From Geosiphon pyriformis (lineage: Eukaryota; Glomeromycota; Glomeromycetes; Archaeosporales; Geosiphonaceae): a stretch of 64,000 bases of DNA. The notes under the pieces were generated by a model. It was not told the origin of the DNA. It did not search any database and saw nothing but the letters and a program-made list of their open reading frames with translations. Shown piece after piece: positions 34,546 through 46,157 of the stretch; position 1 is the stretch's first letter, and each line of letters starts with the position of its first letter. The DNA lies in contig JAAOMT010000299.1 of NCBI GenBank assembly GCA_016748015.1, positions 786,180 to 850,179 of the forward strand. The letters run 5' to 3'. Position numbers and translations under genes: made by a program.

Positions 34546-35960
34546 CAGCATTTTTGGTTTTTTTTTTATAATGTACTATATAATTAAATAATAATAATTT
34601 TATTTTCCATTTTGCATGACAGTTATCTCCAAATTTTTGTTTTTGGATTGATGTCAATCTTTTGTGATTAGTGTACACATCAAACTTTTGACTTAAATAT
34701 TTTTTCCATTTTATGACAGCTCAGTAAATAGCCAAATGTTTTAGTGCTGGAGTTTCATAGTTTTTTTTAACTGAACTTAAGCTTTGGCTAGCATATACTA
34801 CTAGATATTCTCTTCTATTTGGTTTTTTTTGTAATAATATTGCTTTTAAGACTTGACTTGATATATTGGTGGTAATAATAAATGGTTTGTTGTAATCTAA
34901 ATAGATTAGTATTAGTGCTTAAATAAGCTTTCTTCTTAAGATATTAAAAGCTTCTTGTTAGATTTCTATTCATTCATATTTCATATTCTTGGCTTGAAGC
35001 TAATAAAGTGGTTAAGCCAGTTTAGAGAAGTTCTGGATAAAATGTTAATAGTATCTGGCAAATCTCAAAAATGTTCTTAATTCTGTAAGATTTGTTGATA
35101 CTAAAAAGTTTTTAACAGTCTTAATTTTATCTGGATCTATTTTGATGCCATTTTTGTTTACAACATGTTCCAAAAATCTCAGTTCTGTTTTGCCAAAAAA
35201 GCATTTATTTGCATTTAATTTTAGTTCAGTTCTCCTTAATCTCTTAAATACTTGCTAAAAATAATGTAGATAATTATCAAATATTTTGGAAAACATATTG
35301 GTATTATTTAAGTAGACTATTACTAATTTCTAAAGTAATCTAGTATAAACAATTTTTATTAATCATTAAAAGGTAGCTGAAGTATTTATTAAGCCAAATG
35401 GCATAATATTGAATTCAAAGTTCTTTTTTTTGGTAGTAAATACTGTTTTTTTTTTATCAGCTAAGTTCATGGCTACTTGCTAATAACTACTGTCTAGATC
35501 CAATGTTGAAAACCATTTTTTTTCTCCAAATGCATTGAATAATTCTTGAATCTGTGAATTTGAATAGCTGTTTCCATGAGTAATACTGTTGAGCTTTCTA
35601 TAATCTATGCAAAAGCAGATTTTCTTATTCTTTTTATGAACAAATATCACTGGTAATAACCATAAACTCATTGATAGTTAAATTAACTTGTTGTTTAATA
35701 TCTGGTTGATTTCTTGTCAAATGATTTCATAACTTACTGGTAATACTTTGTATGTTCTTTGTTTAATTGGCATTATATCTTCTGTCTTGATTTGATGTTG
35801 AATGATATCAGTTTTGCCAAATTTATTTTTACTAGTAAATACATTAATAAAATTATTGAATAGCATCTTAAATTGCATACATTGAAGTGAATCTAAATTT
35901 CCCAAGTTTATTTGTTCCAATTGTTTTGGTTAAAGCAAATAACATTCTTTTTATCTATAT
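34546..35960 (-). pseudogene. RNase H and reverse transcriptase of element Q
   Basis: Minus strand. RNase H: YTNHKRLTSIQKQKFGDNC and CHAKWKIKLLLFNY at 34,560-34,678. RT thumb at 35,000-35,280, motif C region near 35,300-35,330. 35,480-35,671 is open: VIFVHKKNKKICFCIDYRKL, then FGEKKWFSTLDLDSSY, where motif A keeps its Asp. 35,717-35,920 encodes the N-terminal region (MEQINLGNLDSLQCMQ). Stops elsewhere. Confidence 0.8.
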
Positions 35961-36690
35961 ATTGTTTGTAATATAATATTCACATATCTACACAATTATG
36001 GAAAATCTGAAATAGTGTTTGATAGTTGGTTCTCAACTTTAGCGCTTAAGTATTTGATGATGGTTCTACTTGATATTTTAATAATGTTTCCAGTTGTATT
36101 ATAGATGAAAATTTTAATGTGTTTATAGTTTTTGGCCAGTATGTAGAAATTAGTAATTCCAATTTTTTTTGGTTTACAAATAGTTGGTTTTGTTTCAAAA
36201 ATCTGGGGCTGGTTCTTTACTTTTCTTTTTATTATTAATATATACTAGTCATATGGTAGAATAGAAACTAATTAATTGATAAAGATAATTTCTCTCTTAT
36301 CAATTGTTTTTCTTTTGTCATATTAATTGATATATCTATTCTATCCATAGATTTGAATCCATTTATCTCTCTTGCAGTTATTCTTAATTTTTCTTTTGTT
36401 CCTATTAACACTAATTAAGCTATTTTTATCAGAGATAAAAATATTGCCTGTGCTATCTTTTCATTTAATTCAATAGTATATTTCTTTTCTAAATTATTTT
36501 GTAGTATTGCAATAATATTTTCTACATATTCTGCATCAATTATTCTTTTTTTGATACTAATTTTTTTTTTTGCTAAATTAAATTTAGATGCTAATTAAAC
36601 TATTGTTGTTGCTAGAATTTCCAGTACTATTTTCAGATCTATACTAGTACATAAATATGATTCCAATTTGATGACAGTTTTTTCTTGATA
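35961..36690 (-). pseudogene. dUTPase-like domain and pre-RT spacer of element Q
   Basis: Minus strand. The pre-RT spacer (35,961-36,250) is followed by dUTPase-like sequence (36,260-36,690) in the same order as A: a motif-5-like segment around 36,330-36,380, a motif-4-like KIAQAIFLSL at about 36,430-36,460, motif 3 at about 36,500-36,560, motif 2 and 1 near 36,580-36,650. Stops break it. Third copy showing that the domain is part of the element. Confidence 0.65.
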
Positions 36691-38040
36691 CTTAAGATCA
36701 AACCCTATATTGGTATTATGTGTACATTTTGGCATAATATTTTTATCATTATTGCTAAATCATTTTAGTTCTTACTCTATTAATAAATCTGGAAGCATAA
36801 TATATTGTTCAGAGTTGTAATTAGAGTTTGAATCATTATTGTTGTTGCCATAGTAAATGGAATTGGAACTGTTGTTGTTATTATTGTTAAAGTCTGAATT
36901 AAGATTAAATTTTGATTTTAATTTTACTGTGCATTTGCTGGTTGGTTGGTTTTTTTTAGGAATCAAATAAATCATGTATGATAGTGAATTGTAAATAAAA
37001 TTACAATCATCACAATAATCAAAGTTACTGAAAATTAGACAATATTTACACAGTCTTGTGTTTAACTGTTCTAAACACTGTTTTTGCTTTTTTCTAATAA
37101 GTACTAAGTCTTAATAGTGTTTATAAAATTGTTTTAAATCACTTAGAATATCAAGAAATATGTTTGAATTGAAAATAAAAATGGTCTCAACCAGTTCTGG
37201 TGAGTTGTTTTTAATCACCAATATTTTATTAAGCAAAATATTTTTGATTTTGGCACTTGTCTTTACCAGATTTTGTTCTCATTGTGTGAGTAACCATCTA
37301 AGTATAAGAGTATTCAATTCTATACAGTGTTAAAAAGTGTTTTTTGGCTCACCTAATTACTAATAAAAATTGTATATTAACACAATACATTGTATGTTTT
37401 TTTTTAACCAGAAATGTTATTTCACATTTCTTTATCAAATAATATTTCTCTACAAACAAGACATGATTCATTGTTCTACTATTCTTGTTATTTTGAATAA
37501 CCAAAATGTTCTTAATAGTATGGTTTGCAGTAATAATAGGTATGTGTCTAATAGTCTTCATTTGATACTACTTAAGCTCTTATAAATAAAAGCTTCTTCT
37601 TGTAATCAATATATTTGAAAGAAATATAAGATAGTTCCTTTCTTGTGTCTACTGAATATAGTATATGCCAAGTGTTGGCAGTTTTACTGACATTAGTAGT
37701 GGTTTGTGGTTTGTCCTCCTCTTTTTTTTTTCTCTTTGTTATCTCACAATAGGATTGATAATAGCTTGTTATGGTCTTCTTTTACCCATAATACTTGATA
37801 CACTTCCCAGGTAGATTTTTTTTTCCAATTCAATTAGTGGTGGTTGGGTAGTAATAGTTGGCTTAAAGTGGCTGCAAGTGGCAAGTACTTGAGTTTGCAA
37901 ACCATTTTTACTGAACTGTAGCTTTTGGGTATTCCAATTGAGCATGGCATTGGTTTTAAACAACCAGTCATTACCAACTAGCACTTGGTATTAGGTGGCT
38001 TCTATAATGAGAACTTTGATAAGTGTCATAATGCCATTGA
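36691..38040 (-). pseudogene. Asn-rich spacer and cysteine-rich linker of element Q
   Basis: 36,772-36,975 encodes an Asn/Ser-rich spacer ending QYIMLPDL. The C-x2-C segment of the FDYCDDCNFIYN type is at about 36,985-37,040. Another cysteine-containing segment is at 37,349-37,561 and a Lys-rich region at 37,690-37,740. 37,769-37,984 is open: MLVGNDWLFKTNAMLNWN starts the linker and is the best copy of this conserved opening. Unknown function. Confidence 0.6.
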
Positions 38041-38390
38041 CTTCAAATAAAAAGTTGTTAATCTCACCAATAGGCATTTTTGTTACTTTATTGTAGTGAT
38101 TATTCTAGTGTTGACAGTATGATTAACTTGGCAACTTAATTGGTTCATAAGTTGTTGAGTAATTATACTGTCTGTTAAACCACTATCAAAAATTAGCTTA
38201 ATAAAGTGGCTATCAACTTTGATATTTGTGTATATTGCTATAATAAATTGGGTGCCAATAGCTGTTCCATTGAATAGAGATGGCATTGTTGATTCTTTTA
38301 TTTTAAATAAAAACATGACTATGAATAATTTGTTCTTAGTAATAGTCATTGGTAAGATATTGTCAATAAGTGAGTTTTTTGGGTTTTTCA
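38041..38390 (-). pseudogene. Retropepsin-like protease of element Q
   Basis: Open at 38,083-38,391 (minus). Reads IKESTMPSLFNGTAIG, then NIKVDSHFIKLIFDSGLTDS with the catalytic D-S-G intact, and QLMNQLSCQVN. The open reading through this domain is among the longest of the copies, although the neighbouring regions are broken. Confidence 0.76.
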
Positions 38391-38740
38391 AGTTATTAGA
38401 TGAGTTGGTTTTTAAAGTAATTAGGAGACTTAAATAGTTCTGAGAATTTGGGTTTTAAGAGTACCCATTTCCCATACTCTATTGGCATAATCTTAATTGT
38501 TGATTTAAAGAATTAAAAATTAGTTGGTATATTACTATTGCCAATTTTCAATTCTGTTGAATAATTTTTAGCCTTTGGCTTTTGTTTGGAGATAAGTTTT
38601 GGGGCTGGGTTTGAATTTGTTGGAGTTGATATATTATTTGAGGCTGAAACAGCTGATAAATTACTGGTGTTGGAGTTTAATAGATTAATGACTGATAAAT
38701 CAATTGTGTTAGTTGTGAGTAATATAGTTAATAGTAATAT
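38391..38740 (-). pseudogene. C-terminal gag part of element Q
   Basis: Minus-strand low-complexity gag tail, Ser/Asn/Thr-rich (38,513-38,740). It is broken at 38,740 by the solo LTR of family T and continues at 39,385. Confidence 0.6.
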
Positions 38741-39380
38741 TGTTACGGGTTGGAGTAACAAGCTAACAGATAGCAAAAGAGAACAGAATTGTAGGATGAT
38801 AAAAATAATCAAAGAGAATTCAACTTCAAAGAGCAAATTAAATAAATATGGATTCAATGTGCGAAATTAGTCTCATAAAATATCTCAGTCACTATTCTTT
38901 TCAAAAGGTAACTAGGGAATCTGAAGATAGAGGAATAGTCCATATTGTCAACAAATGATCATACTTGGTATAATTCTATGTTTTACATTAGCACTCTTAG
39001 AATTCAATATCAAGTATCAGATGTGCTTTTCAGTCACGTTTTATTCAATAATCTTTAAATGCTACACTTATACATTTCAGGAAAAGGATAAGAATTAACC
39101 AACAAGTAATTTTTTATTCCAAGATGTTCAGATACTTGAAGGTAGGGAAAGGGAAATTAGTGATAAGAGAATAATTGAGATAAAAGTTGTTATTTTATTT
39201 ATTCTTGATTATTTTGAACATGTTTTTCTATAGCTAAGAGATTCATTGCTTATATAATTGTCAAAAATGGTCAATAATCAAGTCAATGATTACTATCTAA
39301 AAATAGAGTGGCTAATTTATATGACATCAATAACTAATACATGTAATAATTAATAAGAAATATAAGTTTCAACCATAACA
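38741..39380 (-). repeat. Solo LTR of family T in element Q gag
   Basis: 640 bp with imperfect inverted termini TGTTACGGGTTG and CAACCATAACA, flanked by a 4-bp duplication atat (38,737-38,740 and 39,381-39,384). Matches, in reverse, the 5' LTR of element T at 50,684-51,388, which shows the orientation and that family T is a separate LTR lineage. Confidence 0.85.
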
Positions 39381-39384
39381 ATAT

Positions 39385-41132
39385 TGTTTGGGTGATTAAT
39401 TACTGATGTAGTTTGGAGTTTGAAATCTGCAATTGGGGTTTTAATATTGATTTTTTGATCATTGATTACTCAGTCTTAGATGATAATCTATTCTCAAGTG
39501 TTCTTGTTTACCACAATAGTAACAATTACACATCTTTTGTTATTACTATTAATTGGTTAATAATAATATTATTAGATATAATTGATTTTAAAACTAATTT
39601 GGATTTCTTTGATTTTTATGCTGTTGTGAAGATTAATAAATTGCCTGATTGTTAGCTAAGTATTCTTTCAATTTTTGATTGATTGAATTACTAAATTGTT
39701 TTAATTTAGAATTTAAGTCAGATAATTCATTTATTACTAAATTTATGGCTTAGACATAGTTGGCTTTTAATTCAGCTGATTCAAAATCTCTGGCATACAT
39801 AATTGTGTCTTAAAATATTTGTAAATATAATAGATATATGCATTGTAGAAAATTACTGCACAGACCACAGATGAACTAATTTAAGATTTGTATTTGGCAC
39901 AGATTTTTATAGAAGCATTCTAAGTAAATGGTGACTGCTTTTGTGTCTCCTTGTTTAATAGTAGTGAAAACAGTTGCCAAGCAATTAATATTGTTATTTT
40001 TACTAAAATATCTAAGAAATTCAATTTTAAATACATTAAAAGTAATGGGTTTATTGATCAAGCTTTAATATTATGAATTAGCAGTATCTTATAGAAAGTA
40101 TAAAATAGCTTGTAAAGTTCTAATATTATCTTAGTTATTGGCAATAATTGCTTTAGTGATGTTATTGAGCCAGACTTGGGCATTGTTTTCTTTACTGGTA
40201 AACTTTTCTAATTTGACAATAGAAGTATATGCTATTGGTAATAGTTGTTATGGTGGTTTTTGCTGCAGTTGTTGTTGTTAAGTGTGTTGTTGTTAAGCAG
40301 TAATTGATACAATTAGTGGTGGATCAATTATAATTATTGAAAATAAGTTTTGGAAAACAATAGGAATAGGATTTGAATTGTTTAGATTCTACTGGGTCTA
40401 AACAATCAGAATTTAAATTTTCAGATTTTCTAAGATTGGGTTTTGATAATTAAATTCTTGATCTTCATTTTTCTCTTTTTTTAAGTAAGTTATTTTTCAT
40501 AAACTGGTAGTTCTGAAATTCAGTTGTAGTGGTGGTAATAATTAACGTTCTAATAGCATTGTTGGTCATGAATTAAATCTCTTAAAATACTTACTATAAG
40601 TTCTCAATAGTTTAGCTTTTTCTTGTTTACTTTGAAATGGAATTCTAGCTAATAGAAGTTTTGTGGTTGATGTGAATGCACTTGCTGATGTTATATTAAT
40701 AATACTTTCTAATATATAATAATATGACAAGTAAATAAATAAGACAACTTTTGGTTTCTTCTAAGTAAGTAGTTGTATTTTTTTTGGTGTTCCTGCTGGT
40801 GTTTGTAATTTTTTTTTGTCTGCAAAAATAATAAGAAATCTTTATTAAGTGTAATTTCTAATTTTTTTATTTATTTCTATGATTGTTGGTGTAAACAGAT
40901 GATTTGGTAAAAGTATAGTGTTTTGGAATAATTCACTGTTAAAGTTGTTGAGAGTGGCTTCTAGATTTTCTTTGATTCCCAAATAGAATTTGATTTTTTT
41001 GTTGACATAGAAATTAAAAGCTAATTTTGCTTACCAATTGTTATTTATCAATTCAAGATTATTTTTATAGTGCTAAAATAAGGATTTTGCAAATTCTAAA
41101 TAATTTTCTCCTATACTTTTTTGGTCTGCCAC
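39385..41132 (-). pseudogene. N-terminal and middle gag of element Q
   Basis: Minus strand. The knuckle CYYCGKQEHLRIDY at 39,490-39,535 has its last Cys changed to Tyr. 39,876-40,061 encodes a capsid-like region with FNVFKIEFLRYFSKNNN and KQGDTKAVTIYLECF. CAA/CAG-rich Gln stretches at 40,255-40,320. The N-terminus opens at GTG (41,130-41,132). Confidence 0.72.
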
Positions 41133-41196
41133 TTTTTCAGATGGTTGTTGTTAGTGCTGGTTCTTTGTTAAATTATACCTTATAGAAAGCACCAAA

Positions 41197-42037
41197 TATT
41201 ACAAGTAATTATTTGGAGTATGGAAACAAATAACAAACTCATAACTTGGTGCTCAATGGCTTTTACAGTTGGTAATATCTAAAGATTTTTTTTGTGATTT
41301 AAAGGTTTTAGTTGAGTTTTTTGTATAATAAACAGAAATTCAATAGTTGTTTTGGTAATCTCTCAGAATAATTATTCTATCAAATTTTTTTTTTAGCATA
41401 ATGGCCAGTTTATTTTGACAGTTATGCCTTTCTGATAAGCTATTCTCAATTTCCGAGTTCTTTACCCTTATTTTTGAGTTTTTTACCAGGCTATCTTTAA
41501 CATCAAATTACTCAATATTTAATTTTTTTAATTAGTTAGTAAATTAAACAACAAAAAAAAATAAAAAAAATAAGAAATTAATATTCTGTTAATAGCTGTG
41601 ATTAAAAGCTATTGTTCTAGTATGGTTAAGTATTGGATTTTATCAACATAGAATGTTGATAGAGTAGAAATAATGAATATTTCTTAATTAAATAACAATA
41701 ACATAGATTTAAGTATTAATTGATATTTTATTAATAGGTAATAAAATTTTACTTTAAGTTGTAGAAAACTATCTTTTGAAAGAAGAGGTAAGATATAATT
41801 AATAAATTGTGAGTATTAATTCTAAACTGGATTCTGGAATAGATTCTCTCTTTTCTGTTTCTAATACTCTAACTATATATACATATTTCTTGTTCTATAA
41901 GATCTTATATTTTTCTTAAGCAATGTGTTATAGTTTTTTGATATTATGCTTACATGTTAAGTACTATTTTTCTATTAATCTATTTTCTTATCTGTTTTTT
42001 TCCAGCTTTCTCTTTTTGTATCTTTTTATGAATAACA
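41197..42037 (-). repeat. 5' LTR of element Q
   Basis: 841 bp, TATTAC...ATAACA. The U3 array is short (41,915-41,960) compared with the 3' LTR. TATA-like tatatata near 41,874. P's RT resumes at 42,038. Confidence 0.82.
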
Positions 42038-42940
42038 CCATAGAAGTCTTTTATAAACAATATTTATTAGTTACTAGAATGTTGCTGAAACATTGCAGAA
42101 TTCAAAAAGCATAATATTGAATTTGTAGTTTTTTTTTTGAGTAATAAAAGCTGTTTTATGCAGTCCTTAGAATCTATTTCAACTTGTCAGTATCTATTTT
42201 TCAAGTCTAAAATTGAGAAAAACTTGGTTTTTCTAAGAGCATCTAGCATATTGTTAATTCTTGAAAGGAAATAAGCATCTTTAATTGTCACACTATTTAA
42301 TTGTTGATAGTCAATACAAAATTTGATTTTTTCATTTTTTTTTTAATAAGAACTACTGATGAAATTCAAAAACTTTTTAATGATAAAATAAAATTATTAT
42401 TAAGCATTTATTGCACTTTTTCTTTAATAAATTAGTGGTTGGTAAGTGGGACTTAATAGACTTGTTGGTGTTTTGGTAGAATATCTCTTGTGTAAATTTA
42501 ATGCTACACAATATTAGTTTTTTCCAGATTGTTGTTGTCTTTGGCAAATATATCAGCATATTTAATAATTAATTGTTTTAATTGTCTTTGTTATTGGGGT
42601 TTTAAGAGATCTATTTTGATTCAAAAAAGTTTTTTTTTAATTAGATGGTAATTTTTAATAGTGAACAAAATATTTGGGTTTGAAAAAAAAATGTGTCTTA
42701 CAATTTTAATAAAATTAGAGACAATTTAAAGAGTTTTGTTCTAAAAAATATTGTTATATATAATTCTAATTTCTAATTTATTTAATAAAATAATAAGATA
42801 ACTATTAGGGTTATAAAAAGTAACTTGGAATTTTTTTATTTCTTTTGGAATATAACCATTTGGAATTGAAATTTTATGTTTAGACAAATTTATTTATTGA
42901 ATTCAAAAATTTGTTAGATAATAATTGATAAATAAATTAT
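42038..42940 (-). pseudogene. N-terminal RT region of element P
   Basis: Minus strand. Recognisable RT: FSILDLKNRYWQVEI (motif A region, catalytic Asp kept) at about 42,165-42,225, FVLTINN in place of FCIDYRQLN at about 42,300-42,330, and the upstream KYADIFAKDNNNLEKTNIV at 42,510-42,565. Further right the sequence matches the pre-RT spacer loosely. Many stops. Continues the fragment at 28,846-30,523. Confidence 0.7.
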
Positions 42941-43150
42941 AACTGAAAAATATATTTGATATCTAATATCAAATTCTAAAAACACCAATATAAAACATAA
43001 AATATACTGTTATAAGTTAGAATAATAAGTTAATAGATAGCAAAAAAAAAACAGAATTGTAGAATAATAAAAATAATCAAAAAAAATTATAATAAGAGAG
43101 TAAATTAAATATGTATTATTATAAGTAAACTTAGTAAAATATAGTAGTAA
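42941..43150. repeat. Two head-to-head fragments of family T LTR
   Basis: 42,941-43,008 matches 51,090-51,150 of the T 5' LTR in the same direction. 43,009-43,150 starts TGTTATAAGTTAG and matches 38,741-38,880 in the opposite orientation. It looks like one T LTR inserted in another and then truncated, or a rearranged remnant. Confidence 0.55.
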
Positions 43151-44063
43151 TATTTGGTGCTCTAAATTTAGATAAAAAAAGCTTAAAATTTTCTATTCTC
43201 AATATATAAGATAAGTTAGTAATATTAGTTTTTGAAGATTTTTGCTAATTTTATCTGTAGAGTTCTTTGGTTATAAGACACAAAAAGATGTTTTGGTTGT
43301 TTGTGGTTTAAGTATATGAGCTATTTTCTCTGAGCTAATTGAGTACAGTTGCTAGAGTTTGATAATGGTTTTTTGTCTTTTTAATAAACTAATAACATAA
43401 TATTAATATTTAATTTTAGAAAAAGCTTTTTTTTTTTACCAAACTATCATAAAATCTATTCTCAAACAGTTGATTTTACAATATTACTGCTTCACAAAAA
43501 TAAAATAAAATAAAGAAATTATTATTATTAATTACTATAATTAAAAGTAATTGGTCTAAGTTATTATTATTTAAAGCAATTTTATGCTAAAAGCATCTGG
43601 CTAGAAATAAAAATAAAAAAATGATTAATTTGTTTAAACACAAAATTTGTGATTTTTGGTTTTAAATATTTTTTTTATTTAAGATAATATAAGTATATAG
43701 GTAAGATAGATCTAAGAAATATAAGTAAAAAAATATATTTGGATTTTTTCTATCTGTCTGTTTGTCTTTTTTTTTTGCTAAAACTATTTGTTTTTATACA
43801 TATTTTTAGTTTTACAAAATTGTTTTTAATTATTTGTTATTACTAGCTATTGTTTACTATTTCTGTTGCTTTATTTTTTTTTTTATAATTAATTATTTTA
43901 TGTTATGGCTAGTTATTTTATATTATTGTGTATTATCTTATATTATTCTGAGTTATTATATGTTATTTGTATTATTTTACATTATTATGGTTTTTTTAAG
44001 TTATTATGTTTTTAATCACATTTTTTTAATATCTTTTAAATTGGTTTTTCTATTCAGATAATA
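43151..44063 (-). repeat. 3' LTR of element R (decayed)
   Basis: Left boundary uncertain. Contains features of the main-family LTR in minus orientation: the gagttcttt...acagagatt-like segment (43,258-43,290), A-rich tract (43,490-43,520) and an end at gataata (44,063) just before a purine-rich (minus strand) tract and integrase-end sequence. Heavily decayed, without a clear GAATTCC array. Confidence 0.5.
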
Positions 44064-45487
44064 TTATTCTTCTCTTTTAGAATTAAGCTTTTACAAGATT
44101 ATATGTATTTGTAAAAATTATTTTTTTAGTATAATATTCAATAGTTGTGTTGAGTATGGCTTTTTATAGGTCTTTAAACTGTGTATTTGTTATTTGTTTT
44201 ATGTTGTTAACTGTAATAAACTTTAATAAACTGTTTAACAGTATTGTTAAACAATATTTAAATACTAAATACAGTTAGTATATTGTTTTGTAATATAATA
44301 TTAGATTATTTTTTTCAATAAATTCTATTACTTGTTTTAAAGCTTTTTTGTTAAATATTTGTTTATTAATATCTAAGTATAGTGTTTATAAGTTGAGTCT
44401 TTTGCCAATTTTAAAGAATTAATATACTAGTAATAGTCTTTTTTCTATACTTTGGAGATTTTCAGTGTCCAGTTTTCTATTATTGGTTTTAAGATTAGCT
44501 TATTTAAAGGTTTTTTAATTTTATTAAGCTTATTTAACCACATATTTTTTTTTTTAATTATTTGTAAGAATAAAAACATTTAGTTCTAGTTAAACTCTTG
44601 TATATCTTTTTTTTGTGCAAATTTTTGTATTATATATCTTTTTTATTAATTGTAATTTTTATTGGTATTGTAAATTGTTGTTTTAAAAGTCTTAGAATTT
44701 TATTTAAAAGATCCATATTAAGAGTTTTATTGTCTTTTTTTTGCTGTTTTGGTCATTATATATACTTAAATTTTTTTTCAATTAAATTATTATATATTAA
44801 TTATGTTTTGATAATAATAATTGGTTTTAAATCTTGTAATATATCTTCTGGTCTGATTAATAGAATTTGTGTTTTTAGTTAAGATACAAATAACAATAAT
44901 TTTTGGTTGATATAATAAATTTTTAAATAAATTTTATGTGCTACTTTCTTTAAAATTTTTTTCTCCAATTTTAATTTGTAAGCTTTATTGCCTAAAACTT
45001 CATATATGTGAAAAAATTTGTCTCATTTGGGTTAAACTTTTTATTCTACTGTTTTTTAGCTTTTGTACAATATAATAATATTCAATCTTCAATTTTAAAT
45101 TCAATTGGTTGGTTAAATAGGCAATTATCATGTCTTTTTTTTTGTCATTTTTAAGCATTATTTATATTGTTAACTGTTGTTTTATTATTGTTTTCTAATG
45201 TTTTTATAAACTAATATGTTTTTTGGTTTAAAATAGCTTCAAAATTTTCTTTAGTAATTGTTTTTATAAAGAAAAAAGGTATTTTTTATTTAATAAGTAG
45301 AGTGATTTTTTTTTATAAACTAATTTAAATAGCATAAACTAGATAGTATTTAGGATATAAATAAGTTCTATTCTTGTGTATTTTTATAATTTATTTTTGC
45401 TAATGCTTTACACAATATTCAGTTAAATCATTTTACCAATCTATTTATTTATGAATGATATAGTAATAATAAGAGTTGATTTTCAAG
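44064..45487 (-). pseudogene. Post-integrase and integrase remnant of element R
   Basis: Minus-strand sequence matching the post-integrase domain and integrase C-terminus of N and Q, including the region of the TLENN-like helix (45,170-45,215) and the FNxTLC-like core segment (45,405-45,440). It is cut off at about 45,487, within the integrase core. Very AT-rich with many stops. Confidence 0.55.
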
Positions 45488-45503
45488 AAAATATTGGTAT
45501 TAT

Positions 45504-45635
45504 ATGGATCTCTATAAAAAAAATCTTAATAGAAAATTAGTAGAATATGCTATAAAAAAGTATAAATTTTATAGAAGAATTCCAGATAATATTCTTGAAG
45601 AATTAAACAAATTAAATAATATTCAAACTTTGTAA
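45504..45635 (+). pseudogene. Short C-terminal coding remnant, unknown
   Basis: An open frame runs from before ATG 45,504 to TAA 45,633. It encodes MDLYKKNLNRKLVEYAI, then YKFYRRIPDNILEELNKL. It is not part of the neighbouring retroelement and is too short to identify. It may be the last exon of a lost gene. Frame preservation over about 48 codons, in DNA where stops are frequent, is the only support. Confidence 0.3.
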
Positions 45636-46113
45636 TACTGTATTTGGTTTTATATTATATAAAATTTAATAAAATTTTATTTTTTATTATAAATAATATA
45701 TTAAAAACACATGTATATTAACAAATAAAATTTAATTATATAAATAAAAACACGTGAAGATCATCATTTAAAATTTCTATTTTTGATGATTATAAATGGT
45801 TTGCACCATAGAGCGACCAAAGTATAGTAATGGCTTTGGGTCCGAGTATTTCCTTCCATGCAATCGCTCTAGTGAATATGCAAAAGTACTGTACATACTT
45901 TGTTTAAGAGAGTAATAAAGAGAATCGATTGTTGTAACTGTTTTTTGCAATTCAAATTCAGTTATCCATTATCATACGACTCGTTACAATACACACGTAA
46001 AAAACAATTGCTTCACTTCCAAAAACAGAATTGCATTACGTAGTAGTAGCAGAATACAATACAAAAATTAAACCATTTGTTAATTGCTCCATAACGTGAT
46101 ATGCAAAGAAGCG
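45636..46113. other. Intergenic DNA with a composition boundary
   Basis: 45,636-45,790 is AT-rich and without features. From about 45,800 CpG dinucleotides appear (for example at 45,812, 45,842, 45,865), leading into the promoter of the NTPase gene. No gene or RNA seen. Confidence 0.5.
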
Positions 46114-46120
46114 TATAAAA
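46114..46120 (+). promoter_or_regulatory. TATA box of the P-loop NTPase gene
   Basis: TATAAAA at 46,114-46,120 in gcgtataaaagag, 38 bases before the ATG at 46,158. It fits a compact promoter with a short 5' untranslated region. This supports the choice of the exon 1 start. Confidence 0.6.
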
Positions 46121-46157
46121 GAGATTTCCCTTTGTCTTCATTATCCTGACAAAAGCA

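Larger units (their letters stand above)
30524..42037 (-). mobile_element. Element Q: Gypsy-type LTR retrotransposon carrying two solo LTRs
   Basis: Minus-strand element with LTRs at 30,524-31,466 and 41,197-42,037 and all family domains between: gag, protease, cysteine-rich linker, dUTPase-like domain, RT, RNase H, integrase, post-integrase. It is interrupted by a 954-bp solo LTR between RNase H and integrase and by a 640-bp solo LTR in gag. It interrupts the RT of P. The copy is dead. Confidence 0.83.

Noticed and set aside
43834-44061. Plus-strand Tyr/Phe/Leu-rich open frame resembling a membrane protein
   Set aside because: T-rich LTR DNA read in this direction produces Phe/Leu/Tyr/Ile runs. 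No other gene evidence.
44598-44882. Second plus-strand hydrophobic open frame
   Set aside because: Same reason: antisense of the decayed R pol end, AT-rich composition.
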